NCBI RefSeq assembly: GCF_000383955.1
Contig: NZ_KB913013.1
Coordinates: 3,801,694-3,865,693, forward strand
Source of the DNA: Rudanella lutea DSM 19387
GTDB taxonomy: Bacteria; Bacteroidota; Bacteroidia; Cytophagales; Spirosomataceae
Reading direction: 5' to 3'
Length of the DNA: 64,000 nucleotides
Under the pieces are notes generated by a model, which ran no database searches, was not told the origin of the DNA, and saw nothing but the letters and a program-made list of their open reading frames with translations. The position numbers and the translations under genes were made by a program. Shown one piece after another: positions 7,561-16,439 of the stretch; the first letter of the stretch is position 1, and every line of letters begins with the position of its first letter.

Positions 7561-8100
7561 ATGGCAACGGCCAACCAAATTCTGGACCTCACCCCGCTGG
7601 GTATGGTATTCACGGTGCTGCAAACGCGGGCCGATACCAACGGAAAGTCGCTCGACCTTCACTGGGAACTCTTGCCCGGTTGCAACATGAAAGACCCGCT
7701 GTTGCATATTCACCCGAACGCCATCGAAACGTACGAGGTGCTCGAAGGTGAGATGGAGTTCTATGTCAAAGACAAATGGATCGTTGCCCGCGAAGGCGAC
7801 AAGCTGATGGTGCCCGCCGGTGTTTCCCACACGTTTCGGAACCCGACGGACCAAACGGTGAAAGTGCTGAATGCGCATCAGCCCGCCCTGCGGATGGAGG
7901 AATACTTCGAAGATGTGAGCAAAGTGCTGGACAAGGTGACGAATAACCGGCAAACCGAATTTTCGATGAACCCCAAAACAATGCTGTATATGGGGGTGCT
8001 GATGAACCGGTACCGAAATGACATCATCGCCCGCAACCCGCCCGATGCCGCTGTCCGCGTTCTGGGTTTTGTGGGAAACCTGATTGGGCTGGACTATTGA
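7561..8100 (+). CDS. Cupin domain protein
   Basis: A 179-residue cytoplasmic protein. Residues about 45-105 form a cupin: HIHPNAIETYEVLEGEMEFY supplies the H-x-H...E metal ligands and the G-E/x-G turn, and VPAGVSHTFRNP supplies the last His. The C-terminal third is helical (TMLYMGVLMNRYRNDI). It has no signal peptide. Cupins of this type bind a metal and either catalyse small-molecule reactions or sense ligands; the substrate is not evident. The cytochrome-type dehydrogenase gene starts 27 bp downstream. Confidence 0.85.
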   Translation: MATANQILDLTPLGMVFTVLQTRADTNGKSLDLHWELLPGCNMKDPLLHIHPNAIETYEVLEGEMEFYVKDKWIVAREGDKLMVPAGVSHTFRNPTDQTVKVLNAHQPALRMEEYFEDVSKVLDKVTNNRQTEFSMNPKTMLYMGVLMNRYRNDIIARNPPDAAVRVLGFVGNLIGLDY

Positions 8101-8127
8101 AAAAAATCGACCGCTTTACCACCTTTT

Positions 8128-9729
8128 ATGAAGACGAAAATTACTCCGTTATGGCTTGTTCTGGGCGTGTGCCTGACCGCTTTCGGTCTGTCGGCCTACC
8201 GCTGGGCGGGTTTCAAACCCGACTCTCGTACGAATGCCGATACAACGGTGGCGGTCTATGGCCCGTACCGCCTGACCAAACTGCCCATCACGAAGGGCGT
8301 CCGGATTCTGAACCCCGTCCAGCTGGCTCTGGGTCCGCGCGGCCAATTGTTTGCCGCCAACAAAAGTGGTGAGGTGTACCGCCTGCGTGACTCCGACGGC
8401 GACGGACTCGAAGATGAGGCTGTCCTGTACTGCAACGTTACGGCCCTGGGGCTGCAATCACCGGCAGGGTTTGCCCATAAAGGCGATACCGTTTTTATCG
8501 GGACGAGCCAGGAGATTCGGGCATTTCTGGATACAAATAACGACGGTAAAGCCGATAAAAACTGGACCGTTTTCAAGGATATTCCCTACAGTCGGCACCC
8601 GTACGAATGGACGGCGGGCCTTACTGTGAGCCCCGATGGCTGGTTGTACTGCGCCCTCACCACCGATTCGTGGAATGCCGGAGCCTCGCCCGATCCTAAC
8701 CAGTACCGGGGCGCTATTCTGCGGATTTCGCCCGATGGCAAGCAGGTTTCCAAAGTGGCAACCGGCATCCGATCGGTGTACGGTATGGCGTTCAATGAAC
8801 ACGGCGACTTGTTTTTTACTGACAACGCGGGCGGTGGCAACCCAACCGAAGAGCTCAATCTGCTGGTGAAAGAGGGTTTTTACGGCCACAACAAAGCCAA
8901 GTACAAAACGGCCGAAACAGTGCAGGGGCCGGCCTACTCGCTCGAAACCGAAGTGGCGCCCTCGGGCATCATTTTCAACCGGCCTGATAATCCGTTTGGT
9001 GGTACGGCCGGCGATCTGTTTGTGGCATTCTACGGCCCCGGCGAACGCTGGACCCGGGGGGCTGTGAGCCGGGTGTCGATCATTCGCGCAGCCGATGGGC
9101 GGTATAGCTTCCGCGAGCAGATCGTTGCCGATGTCCCCAAACTCTCAGCCCTGGCTTTTGGCCGCAACGGGGCCTTGTATCTGGCCAATCATGGCGTAGC
9201 CGACTACTGGTACAATTCGACCCAGCCTAAGTCTGGGAGTTTTTACAAGCTCGAATACGACCCGGCCTTGGCGGGCCAACCGGCCAAAGTCCGCAACGGC
9301 AACCGCCCGTTGGCGTCGGTTAGCTCGCGCGAGGCCGGCCGGCAGCTGTTTGCCGAATACGCTTGCCTGGCCTGTCATCAGGTCGACGGCACCACCGAAT
9401 TGCTCGGGCCGAATCTGAAAGGCATTGGTAAGCAACTATCGCGCGAGGATATTCTGGGCGAAATTCTGCACCCTTCGCGGGTGATTAAGCCGGGTATGGC
9501 GGGCTCCCGAATTACCAAAAAAGATGGTCAGGTGCTTCTGGGCCGAGTGGTTTACGCCGACGCGAAGCAGATTTCGCTCATGCTGGTGGGCAATCAGGTG
9601 GTCAAAATTTCCCGGAGCGAGATTGCGCAAACAACCGACGAAACCAAGTCGCTCATGTACGAAAACCTCTTGAAAAACCGCCCTCAACACGAAATTGATC
9701 AATTGCTGGATTACGTCGTGAGCCTGTAG
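8128..9729 (+). CDS. Beta-propeller dehydrogenase-like protein fused to cytochrome c
   Basis: A 533-residue exported protein. Residues 1-26 are a signal or anchor (TPLWLVLGVCLTAFGLSAYRW). Residues about 40-380 form a six-bladed propeller like those of soluble glucose/sorbosone dehydrogenases (RLRDSDGDGLED, TVSPDGWLYCAL, VYGMAFNEHGDLFFTDN). Residues about 395-533 form a heme c domain with CLACH at 413-417 and a likely distal Met in the KPGMAGS region. The layout matches the membrane-bound dehydrogenase plus heme-binding proteins of Bacteroidota and Planctomycetes. Likely periplasmic oxidation of a carbonyl or sugar substrate feeding the respiratory chain; the substrate is unknown. Confidence 0.85.
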   Translation: MKTKITPLWLVLGVCLTAFGLSAYRWAGFKPDSRTNADTTVAVYGPYRLTKLPITKGVRILNPVQLALGPRGQLFAANKSGEVYRLRDSDGDGLEDEAVLYCNVTALGLQSPAGFAHKGDTVFIGTSQEIRAFLDTNNDGKADKNWTVFKDIPYSRHPYEWTAGLTVSPDGWLYCALTTDSWNAGASPDPNQYRGAILRISPDGKQVSKVATGIRSVYGMAFNEHGDLFFTDNAGGGNPTEELNLLVKEGFYGHNKAKYKTAETVQGPAYSLETEVAPSGIIFNRPDNPFGGTAGDLFVAFYGPGERWTRGAVSRVSIIRAADGRYSFREQIVADVPKLSALAFGRNGALYLANHGVADYWYNSTQPKSGSFYKLEYDPALAGQPAKVRNGNRPLASVSSREAGRQLFAEYACLACHQVDGTTELLGPNLKGIGKQLSREDILGEILHPSRVIKPGMAGSRITKKDGQVLLGRVVYADAKQISLMLVGNQVVKISRSEIAQTTDETKSLMYENLLKNRPQHEIDQLLDYVVSL

Positions 9730-9761
9730 AGCCTGCGGGCGAATTGGCCTAACTTGCACGC

Positions 9762-10529
9762 ATGAAACCCGCAAGCCTCACTACCTACGAACAATCCTTT
9801 TTCGACACGGGCCTCGATAGTATGGGCCGTAAGCATATCCTGACGCCCACTACCGTGCCTATTCCGGGTGAGTCGGGAAAGCTGACGTATATCCGGTGCG
9901 GGCGCGAAAACGGGGATACGTCGTTCTTTTTCGACGAGGAAATAACCAAGACCAACATTGTACTACATTACACAGCGGGCTATCTGAAAGGAGACATAGC
10001 CTCGCTCACGGCACCATCGCAGGAAATATCGGTGCCGTTTGTCATTGCCCGCGACGGGCGTATCCTGAACCTGTGGTCGTCGAAATACTGGTCGTACCAC
10101 CTCGGGCCGGGCGCAGTCGGTGGCAATACCGCCATGAGCAAGCGGACAATTGCTATCGAAATCTCAAACATTGGTTTCCTGAATAAGATCGGCAACAACC
10201 TTTGCTCCGACAATAACTCCGACGACATCTACTGTAGCCTGACCGACACGGCCCATTTCAAGGCCCTCAAAACGCCTTTCCGGGGCAAAAGTTACTTTGC
10301 TACGTTTACCTCGAAGCAGTACGATAGTTTAATTGTGCTACTGCGCTACCTGACGCGCAAGTACAATATCAAACGCGCTTTCCTGCCCGAACCCGAACGG
10401 TATAGTTTGCTTACCGAGAGCCGAATCAACGGGTTCAGTGGTATTCTGACCCATGCCAATTTCCGCCCTGACAAGCTGGATATTGGCCCGGCCTTCGAAT
10501 GGGAGCGGGTAATAAAAGGGTTGAAATAA
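9762..10529 (+). CDS. N-acetylmuramoyl-L-alanine amidase (Amidase_2 / PGRP-like)
   Basis: A 255-residue protein with the zinc amidase fold. NIVLHYTAGYLKGD provides the first His ligand, VPFVIARDGRILNLW and WSYHLGPGA the following core strands, KRTIAIEISN the central strand, and LTHANFRPDKLDIGPAFEW the second His and the Asp/Lys active-site segment. It would cleave the amide between MurNAc and the stem peptide. No signal peptide or membrane helix is visible, so export, if any, is non-classical or depends on lysis. No phage or secretion genes flank it. Confidence 0.85.
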   Translation: MKPASLTTYEQSFFDTGLDSMGRKHILTPTTVPIPGESGKLTYIRCGRENGDTSFFFDEEITKTNIVLHYTAGYLKGDIASLTAPSQEISVPFVIARDGRILNLWSSKYWSYHLGPGAVGGNTAMSKRTIAIEISNIGFLNKIGNNLCSDNNSDDIYCSLTDTAHFKALKTPFRGKSYFATFTSKQYDSLIVLLRYLTRKYNIKRAFLPEPERYSLLTESRINGFSGILTHANFRPDKLDIGPAFEWERVIKGLK

Positions 10530-10672
10530 GAACAGCTCTCGTTTCATCTCACCATCTATTGAGCGATGCGAGAACGGCAACACTGCTGCAACGGGCAAAA
10601 CGATGGCTGACGAATCGAAATGCCGTACAGGAAAGTCATCAAAATAGATAATACAACTTAGGTTTTAGTGAT

Positions 10673-10680
10673 TACATTTG
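10673..10680 (+). promoter_or_regulatory. Candidate -7 element TACATTTG
   Basis: It fits TAnnTTTG and lies 20 bp before the ATG of the DUF2059 gene in a low-GC spacer. No -33 TTTG is seen at 19-21 bp. Confidence 0.4.
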
Positions 10681-10700
10681 AAAGAAACCACATACTTGAA

Positions 10701-11216
10701 ATGAAAGTAATACTGTATATCGCCGTTAGTCTGTTCTGTTTTTCTCTGCCTGCAAATGCTCAAAATTCGGAGAAGAGAGCCCGGATAAAGTATTTGTTCA
10801 CGCTCATGAAGCAAGATTCGTTGATTTTGAAGCAAATGGATGCCTCAATAGCCGCCTACAAAAGTTTATCAAATTCATTCCTGGATAGCACGCGCGTGAA
10901 AGTGGACTCGTCAATGATTCGGAGACGGGATACGTTCATGCAGAAAATGATAACGATCACGAAAGCAAATAGCCTGAAGATGCTAAATGAAGATATGGTT
11001 GAAATCTACGATCAGCACTTCACGATGGAGGAGATTGACGCCTTTTGTGTATTCTATCGGACGCCTGCTGGTCAGAAATTTGTCAGTAAGCTCCCGGAAA
11101 TTACCAAAGACATCATGACGAGAACCATGACAAAGTATCAGCCCGAGGTGATGAAAATAGTGAAAGAGTTTATGGACGAGTCGAAACGTGAGCTCGAACA
11201 GCAATTCAAAAAATAA
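10701..11216 (+). CDS. DUF2059 secreted protein
   Basis: A 171-residue protein with a Sec signal peptide (MKVILYIAVSLFCFSLPANA, cut before Q). The C-terminal half carries the DUF2059 pattern: YDQHFTMEEIDAFCVFYRTP, AGQKFVSKLPEI and a closing helical segment with PEVMKIVKEFM. Periplasmic helical proteins of this family have no known activity. The start at this ATG puts the signal peptide at the N-terminus; a GTG 33 bp upstream would spoil it. AT-richer than flanking genes and apparently monocistronic. Confidence 0.85.
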   Translation: MKVILYIAVSLFCFSLPANAQNSEKRARIKYLFTLMKQDSLILKQMDASIAAYKSLSNSFLDSTRVKVDSSMIRRRDTFMQKMITITKANSLKMLNEDMVEIYDQHFTMEEIDAFCVFYRTPAGQKFVSKLPEITKDIMTRTMTKYQPEVMKIVKEFMDESKRELEQQFKK

Positions 11217-11423
11217 CCTTTATATTGTTTTACGTACAAAACTATCGTTTGGACTAAAATCGCTATTTACTGGACGAACAACGGGATGCCAGATCGTACC
11301 GAAACACGCACATTTGTTGCAGAGTTTGCGGGCGCCGGCTCCTGAGTGCTCAGGTAACGCACAGGATAGCTAAAGCCGACGTACGCCCGCATTGCGTAAC
11401 GAACACTTAATGTCCTCTCTGTT

Positions 11424-12824
11424 ATGAGTACCCCCAAAACCTTGTTCGATAAAGTCTGGGATGCCCACGTCATCCGGCACGTCGAAGATGGGCCCGATGT
11501 GTTGTTCATCGACCGTCATTTTATTCACGAAGTAACCAGCCCGGTTGCTTTCCTGGGCCTCGAAGGACGGGGCGCGGGTGTCCTGTTTTCGGGCCGCACC
11601 TTTGCTACGGCCGACCACAATACGCCCACCATCAACCAGCACCTGCCCGTAGCCGATCCGCTGTCGGCCAATCAGTTGGCGGCTCTGGAGCGTAACGCTA
11701 AAAAATACAACATCTCGCACTGGGGGCTGGGCCACCAGAAAAACGGGATCGTGCATGTGGTAGGCCCAGAAAACGGGATCACCCTGCCCGGTATGACCAT
11801 CGTTTGTGGCGACTCGCACACCAGCACGCACGGAGCTTTCGGAGCTATTGCGTTTGGTATCGGCACCTCGGAGGTCGAAATGGTGCTGGCAACCCAGTGT
11901 ATCATGCAGCCGAAGCCGAAAAAAATGCGGATTTCGGTCAATGGCACCGTAGGCAAAGGCGTTCTGCCCAAAGACGTTATTCTGTACATTATTTCGCAGA
12001 TTTCGGCCAGTGGAGCCACGGGTTACTTTGTCGAGTATGCAGGCGATGTGTTCCGGAACATGACCATGGAAGGCCGCATGACGGTATGTAACATGAGCAT
12101 CGAGATGGGTGCACGGGGCGGTATGGTAGCCCCCGACCAAACCACGCTGGACTACCTGAAAGGCCGCGAGCTGGCTCCGCAGGGCGAGGCCTGGGACAAG
12201 CTTGTACCGTATTTCGAATCGCTCAAAACCGACGACGGTGCCGAATTCGACGTGGACCTCACGTTCGATGCGGCCGACATTGAGCCTCAGATCACGTATG
12301 GCACCAACCCCGGCCTTGGTACGGGCGTAACTCGCCAGATTCCGCTGGCCGAAGCCGTAAAAGATGGCGCAGCCAGCTACAAAAAATCACTGCAATACAT
12401 GGGCTTTGCCGAAAACGATTCGATGCTGGGCAAACCCGTCGATTTTGTGTTCCTCGGCAGCTGCACCAACGGCCGTATCGAAGACTTCCGGGCGTTTGCG
12501 TCTATCGTAAAGGGCCGCAAAAAAGCCGACAACGTAACGGCCTGGCTCGTGCCGGGTTCGCATATTGTTGAGGCTCAGATTAAGGAAGAAGGTATTCTCG
12601 ACATTCTGTCGGAAGCCGGTTTTCAGCTTCGTCAGCCCGGCTGCTCGGCTTGTTTGGCCATGAACGAAGACAAAATCCCGGCCGGCAAGTACGCCGTATC
12701 GACCTCAAACCGCAACTTCGAAGGGCGTCAGGGCCCCGGTGCCCGCACCCTGTTGGCCAGCCCGCTTGTAGCAGCCGCAGCCGCCGTAACCGGCAAGGTT
12801 ACTGACCCACGGGAATTTATATAG
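11424..12824 (+). CDS. leuC: 3-isopropylmalate dehydratase large subunit
   Basis: Aconitase-family enzyme that isomerises 2-isopropylmalate to 3-isopropylmalate through a 4Fe-4S cluster; with LeuD it also handles citramalate. At 466 residues it has full length. The cluster ligands are C347 ([11 protein letters not shown]), C407 and C410 (CSACLAMN), the same positions as in E. coli LeuC. It ends with the usual [17 protein letters not shown]. The stop codon is directly followed by a hairpin arm that fills the gap to leuD. First gene of leuC-leuD-cimA-leuB. Confidence 0.97.
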   Translation: MSTPKTLFDKVWDAHVIRHVEDGPDVLFIDRHFIHEVTSPVAFLGLEGRGAGVLFSGRTFATADHNTPTINQHLPVADPLSANQLAALERNAKKYNISHWGLGHQKNGIVHVVGPENGITLPGMTIVCGDSHTSTHGAFGAIAFGIGTSEVEMVLATQCIMQPKPKKMRISVNGTVGKGVLPKDVILYIISQISASGATGYFVEYAGDVFRNMTMEGRMTVCNMSIEMGARGGMVAPDQTTLDYLKGRELAPQGEAWDKLVPYFESLKTDDGAEFDVDLTFDAADIEPQITYGTNPGLGTGVTRQIPLAEAVKDGAASYKKSLQYMGFAENDSMLGKPVDFVFLGSCTNGRIEDFRAFASIVKGRKKADNVTAWLVPGSHIVEAQIKEEGILDILSEAGFQLRQPGCSACLAMNEDKIPAGKYAVSTSNRNFEGRQGPGARTLLASPLVAAAAAVTGKVTDPREFI

Positions 12825-12921
12825 TTTACGGTTTTTAGTTTGTGGTTTTCGAGTGACGGATCTATGCCGTCAGTTAGCCGGAATCCACAAACTAAAAACC
12901 GTAAACACTAAACTGAAAACT
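12824..12921 (+). repeat. Heptamer-based palindrome between leuC and leuD
   Basis: A perfect 22 bp inverted repeat (12824-12845 and 12885-12906) with a 39 nt loop. The left arm reads as heptamers GTTTACG-GTTTTTA-GTTTGTG-GTTTTCG. The right arm continues to 12921 as the complement of the same heptamer pattern. It begins at the last base of the leuC stop codon and ends 5 bp before the leuD ATG. Confidence 0.9.
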
Positions 12922-12926
12922 TTACC

Positions 12927-13523
12927 ATGGCTTACGATAAATTTACGGTTCTCCGGTCTACGGCCGTTCCGATGCCCATCGAGAACGTTGATACGGACCA
13001 AATCATACCCGCCCGCTTCCTCAAAGCCACAGAGCGCAAAGGATTTGGCGACAATCTGTTCCGCGATTGGCGGTACAACAATGACGATACCCCCAAGGCC
13101 GATTTTGTGCTGAACAACCCGACCTACAAAGGTAAAATCCTGGTAGGAGGCAAAAATTTCGGGAGTGGCTCAAGTCGCGAGCACGCTGCCTGGGCTATCT
13201 ACGACTACGGCTTCCGGTGTGTGGTATCAAGCTTTTTTGCCGACATTTTCCGGGGCAACGCCCTGAACATCGGCATTCTGCCGGTGCAGGTGAGCCCTGA
13301 GTTTCTGGAGAAAATCTTCGCAGCCATCGAGGCCGACCCCAACACCGAGCTGGAGGTGAACCTGCCCGAACAAACCATCACGATTCTGGCAACGGGCGAG
13401 AGCGAGAGCTTCGGCATCAACGGCTACAAGAAGCACAACCTCACCAACGGTTTCGACGATATCGATTATCTGTTGTCTATGAAAGGGGAGATTGAGCAGT
13501 TTGCCGAAACGAGACCATTTTAA
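12927..13523 (+). CDS. leuD: 3-isopropylmalate dehydratase small subunit
   Basis: A 198-residue swivel-domain subunit of isopropylmalate isomerase. It shows [13 protein letters not shown], the conserved start of the substrate-binding segment, and [18 protein letters not shown], the loop that recognises the gamma-isopropyl or smaller side chain, followed by [16 protein letters not shown]. Normal length for the bacterial family. It partners with LeuC encoded just upstream. Confidence 0.97.
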   Translation: MAYDKFTVLRSTAVPMPIENVDTDQIIPARFLKATERKGFGDNLFRDWRYNNDDTPKADFVLNNPTYKGKILVGGKNFGSGSSREHAAWAIYDYGFRCVVSSFFADIFRGNALNIGILPVQVSPEFLEKIFAAIEADPNTELEVNLPEQTITILATGESESFGINGYKKHNLTNGFDDIDYLLSMKGEIEQFAETRPF

Positions 13524-13525
13524 TT

Positions 13526-13623
13526 GGTGAATGAGTGATTGAGTGAATGAGCGAATAAAAAAGGGAATCAACTCTGGTTTTACGAATTCACTCAATCACT
13601 CAATCACTCAATCACTCATTTCT
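13526..13623 (+). repeat. Octamer-based palindrome between leuD and cimA
   Basis: Left arm 13526-13556 is built of octamers GTGAATGA-GTGATTGA-GTGAATGA-GCGAATAA. Right arm 13584-13623 is the complement of GAGTGATT repeats. It starts 3 bp after the leuD stop and ends 3 bp before the cimA ATG. An open GTG frame through it would extend cimA by 28 residues of repeat translation, which I reject. Confidence 0.9.
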
Positions 13624-13626
13624 CCA

Positions 13627-15147
13627 ATGAACCACCGTTACATTGAAATTATGGACACGACCCTCCGCGATGGTGAACAAACCAGCGGGGTGTCGTTTTC
13701 GGCTTCCGAAAAACTGGCCCTGGCGCAACTGCTGCTGACCGAGGTAAAAGTCGACCGGGTCGAGGTTGCATCGGCGCGGGTGTCGGCGGGTGAATTGGAA
13801 GCGGTACAGCAGATCACGCGCTGGGCAGCCGGGGCGGGTTTGCTCGATCGGGTCGAGGTGCTCACGTTTGTCGATGGCGGGGCTTCGCTCGAGTGGATGC
13901 AGGCTTCGGGCGCGCGGGTCATGAATCTGCTCACCAAAGGCTCGCTCAACCACCTCACGCACCAGCTCAAGAAAACACCGGAGGTACATTTTGCCGACAT
14001 TGCACAGACCATAACCGACGCGCAGAAGCTCGGTATTCAGGTCAATGTGTACCTGGAAGACTGGAGCAACGGGATGCGTAACTCACCGGACTACGTGCTG
14101 CAGTTCCTGGATTTCCTCCAGACGCAGCCTGTCCGCCGGGTATTACTGCCCGATACACTCGGCGTGCTGACACCCGCCGAAAGCTACACGTTTGTCGATC
14201 AGTTGGTGACGCGGTACGCCGGTATGCACTTCGATTTTCATGCGCACAACGACTACGATCTCGGCGTGGCCAACGTGATGGAGGCCCTGCGAGCGGGTGC
14301 CCATGGCATTCACCTGACCGTAAATGGGTTGGGCGAGCGGGCCGGAAATGCCCCCTTGGCCAGCACCATCGCCGTCTTGCGCGACTTTATGCCCCAGCTC
14401 AAGCTGGGCGTGGTCGAAAAGTCGCTGTATCAGGTTAGCAAGATTGTCGAGACGTTTTCGGGCCTTCGGATTCCCGATAACAAACCCGTTGTGGGCGATA
14501 ACGTTTTTACCCAAACAGCGGGTATCCATGCCGATGGTGACAAGAAGAACAACCTGTATTTCAATGCGTTGCTTCCTGAGCGCTTCGGCCGCAAACGGAG
14601 TTACGCGCTGGGCAAGATGTCGGGTAAGGCCAATATCGACAACAACCTCCGCGAGCTGGGTATTCAATTGTCGGACGAAGACCTGAAGAAAGTAACCCAG
14701 CGCGTTATCGAACTGGGCGACCTGAAAGAGGTTGTCACCCGCGAAGACCTGCCCTACGTGATTGCCGACGTTCTGAATACCAACGCCATTGCGTCGCGGG
14801 TGGAGGTGCTCAATTACGTGCTCACTCACTCCAAAGACCTCAAGCCCTCGGCTACGCTGCGGGTTCGGATCGACGAGGAGCTGTTCGAAGAAAACGCGCA
14901 GGGCGATGGGCAGTATGATGCCTTCATGAACGCGCTCAAGAAGGTGTACAGCCGTAAAAAGATGACCTTGCCCATGCTCACCGACTACGCCGTTCGGATT
15001 CCGACCGGGGGGCGCACCGATGCCTTGTGCGAGACAATCATTACCTGGAAGGTTAAAAACCGCGAATTCAAAACCCGGGGGCTCGACTCCGACCAAACCG
15101 TGTCGGCCATTAAGGCTACCCAGAAAATGTTAAATACACTTGAATAG
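13627..15147 (+). CDS. cimA: (R)-citramalate synthase, Leptospira type
   Basis: Condenses pyruvate with acetyl-CoA to citramalate, which LeuCD and LeuB turn into 2-oxobutyrate for isoleucine. The 506-residue protein aligns throughout with Leptospira interrogans CMS as I remember it, with an offset of two. R14-D15 (LRDGEQTSGVSF), L79, L102, Y142 (VYLEDWSNG) and T177 correspond to the pyruvate-pocket residues R16, D17, L81, L104, Y144 and T179. The TIM barrel is followed by a C-terminal LeuA-dimer regulatory domain (about 390-506) ending GGRTDALCETIITW. It may be labelled 2-isopropylmalate synthase in databases, but a separate leuA lies downstream. Confidence 0.82.
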   Translation: MNHRYIEIMDTTLRDGEQTSGVSFSASEKLALAQLLLTEVKVDRVEVASARVSAGELEAVQQITRWAAGAGLLDRVEVLTFVDGGASLEWMQASGARVMNLLTKGSLNHLTHQLKKTPEVHFADIAQTITDAQKLGIQVNVYLEDWSNGMRNSPDYVLQFLDFLQTQPVRRVLLPDTLGVLTPAESYTFVDQLVTRYAGMHFDFHAHNDYDLGVANVMEALRAGAHGIHLTVNGLGERAGNAPLASTIAVLRDFMPQLKLGVVEKSLYQVSKIVETFSGLRIPDNKPVVGDNVFTQTAGIHADGDKKNNLYFNALLPERFGRKRSYALGKMSGKANIDNNLRELGIQLSDEDLKKVTQRVIELGDLKEVVTREDLPYVIADVLNTNAIASRVEVLNYVLTHSKDLKPSATLRVRIDEELFEENAQGDGQYDAFMNALKKVYSRKKMTLPMLTDYAVRIPTGGRTDALCETIITWKVKNREFKTRGLDSDQTVSAIKATQKMLNTLE

Positions 15148-15230
15148 ACGGAAAAGGGAAAACGGAGAACGGAACAGGAAGTTGAATCCGGCGTTTTCCC
15201 TTCTCCTTTTTCCCTTTTTCCTTTTTCCCC
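15147..15230 (+). repeat. Heptamer-based palindrome between cimA and leuB
   Basis: Left arm 15147-15181 reads GACGGAA-AAGGGAA-AACGGAG-AACGGAA-CAGGAAG. Right arm 15191-15230 is the complement of the same AAGGGAA heptamers. The arms occupy the whole spacer, from the last base of the cimA TAG to the base before the leuB ATG. Confidence 0.88.
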
Positions 15231-16304
15231 ATGAAAAAACACATCCTTGTAGTGCCCGGTGATGGTATCGGTGCCGAAGTGACCGCCGTTGGCAAGCAGA
15301 TTCTGGAAGTAATTGCTCAGAAGTTTGGGCATGAGTTTACCTACGACGAAGCCCTGATTGGGCACGTTGCCATTGAGGCAACTGGTTCGCCCCTGCCCGA
15401 AGAAACCCTCACCAAAATGAAATCGGCCGATGCCGTCCTGTTCGGAGCCGTAGGGCACCCCAAGTACGACAACGACCCCTCGGCGAAGGTGCGCCCTGAG
15501 CAGGGACTTCTGAAAATGCGCAAAGAACTGGGCCTGTACGCCAACCTGCGGCCTATCAAGCTGTTCGACGAACTGCTGGAAGCATCGAGCATTAAGCCCG
15601 AAATTCTGCGTGGGGCCGACATTCTGTTTTTCCGGGAGCTGACAGGCGACGTGTATTTTGGTAAGCGGGAGCGGCTCGACGACGGCAACACCGCGTACGA
15701 TACCATGATCTACAGCAAGTACGAGGTAGAGCGGATTGTGCGTAAAGCGTTCGAAGCGGCCCGGACCCGGAGCAAGCGCCTTTGCTCGGTCGATAAGGCC
15801 AACGTACTCGAAAGCAGCCGGCTCTGGCGCGAAGTGGTGCAGGCTATTGCGCCCGAATACCCCGACGTAACGGTAGAGCATCAGTTTATCGATGCGGCTG
15901 CCATGCTGCTGATCAAAGACCCTAAGCGGTTCGATGTGGTGGTAACGGGTAACCTTTTTGGGGATATTCTGACCGACGAAGCCTCGCAGATTGCCGGTTC
16001 GATGGGCATGCTGGCTTCGGCCTCGGTTGGCGACAGCACCGGCGTGTACGAACCGATTCACGGATCAGCGCACGATATTACCGGCAAAGGCGTAGCCAAT
16101 CCGCTGGCGTCGGTATTGTCGGTAGCCTTGCTCCTGGAAATCTCGTTTGGCCTGAAAACAGAGGCAGAAGCGGTTATTAATTCCGTTGACGCTGTACTGA
16201 AAAGCGGTTATCGGACCCGCGATATTGCCGATGCCGATACCCCAGCCGATAAGGTGTTGGGAACGAACCAAATGGGTGAGCAGGTTCTGGCGCAATTAGC
16301 CTGA
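15231..16304 (+). CDS. leuB: 3-isopropylmalate dehydrogenase
   Basis: NAD-dependent oxidative decarboxylase acting on 3-isopropylmalate, and on 3-methylmalate in the citramalate route. It is 357 residues, the usual length. Conserved landmarks are GDGIGAEVT at the N-terminus, FRELTGDVYFGKRE with the substrate arginine region, SVDKANVLESSRLWREV, VVTGNLFGDILTDEAS with the metal aspartates, and YEPIHGSAHDITGKGVANP, the NAD adenine loop. It is the fourth gene of the leu cluster. leuA follows but has its own promoter and attenuator. Confidence 0.97.
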   Translation: MKKHILVVPGDGIGAEVTAVGKQILEVIAQKFGHEFTYDEALIGHVAIEATGSPLPEETLTKMKSADAVLFGAVGHPKYDNDPSAKVRPEQGLLKMRKELGLYANLRPIKLFDELLEASSIKPEILRGADILFFRELTGDVYFGKRERLDDGNTAYDTMIYSKYEVERIVRKAFEAARTRSKRLCSVDKANVLESSRLWREVVQAIAPEYPDVTVEHQFIDAAAMLLIKDPKRFDVVVTGNLFGDILTDEASQIAGSMGMLASASVGDSTGVYEPIHGSAHDITGKGVANPLASVLSVALLLEISFGLKTEAEAVINSVDAVLKSGYRTRDIADADTPADKVLGTNQMGEQVLAQLA

Positions 16305-16322
16305 TAAAAATTGAGGGACACG

Positions 16323-16353
16323 TTTGGAACTTTGATGGGACTCCTTATTTTTG
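16323..16353 (+). promoter_or_regulatory. leuA promoter, TTTG-N19-TATTTTTG
   Basis: TTTG at 16323-16326 and TATTTTTG at 16346-16353 match the Bacteroidota sigma consensus (TTTG, 19-21 bp, TAnnTTTG) exactly. Transcription would start near 16358, about 28 nt before the leader peptide. Confidence 0.8.
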
Positions 16354-16385
16354 TGGTGTAATTACGCAACCAGCGAAATTTCGCA

Positions 16386-16439
16386 ATGACTTTGTCCTGT
16401 ATTCTTCTTCGCCTTCAGCTAATGCTATCAACTCGATAA
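16386..16439 (+). CDS. leuL: Leucine-rich leader peptide of leuA attenuator
   Basis: A 17-residue ORF, MTLSCILLRLQLMLSTR, with six Leu (positions 3, 7, 8, 10, 12, 14) and one Ile. It lies just downstream of a consensus promoter, and its stop codon touches the first arm of an antiterminator/terminator pair. Stalling at the Leu codons when leucyl-tRNA is scarce would leave the antiterminator free to form, while completion to the stop codon would cover it and allow termination. The peptide itself is not expected to have another function. Confidence 0.8.
   Translation: MTLSCILLRLQLMLSTR

Noticed and set aside
11410-11427. Five-codon ORF MSSLL overlapping the leuC start (ATGA)
   Set aside because: Coupling with leuC is possible, but the ORF is too short to separate from chance and no attenuator hairpin is present.
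12824-13625. CRISPR-like direct repeats
   Set aside because: The units are 7-8 nt, degenerate, without unique spacers, and arranged as hairpins; no cas genes are present.
13543-13626. N-terminal extension of cimA from a GTG
   Set aside because: The 28 residues are a translation of the octamer palindrome; homologous enzymes start at about MNHRYIEIMDTTLRDG.
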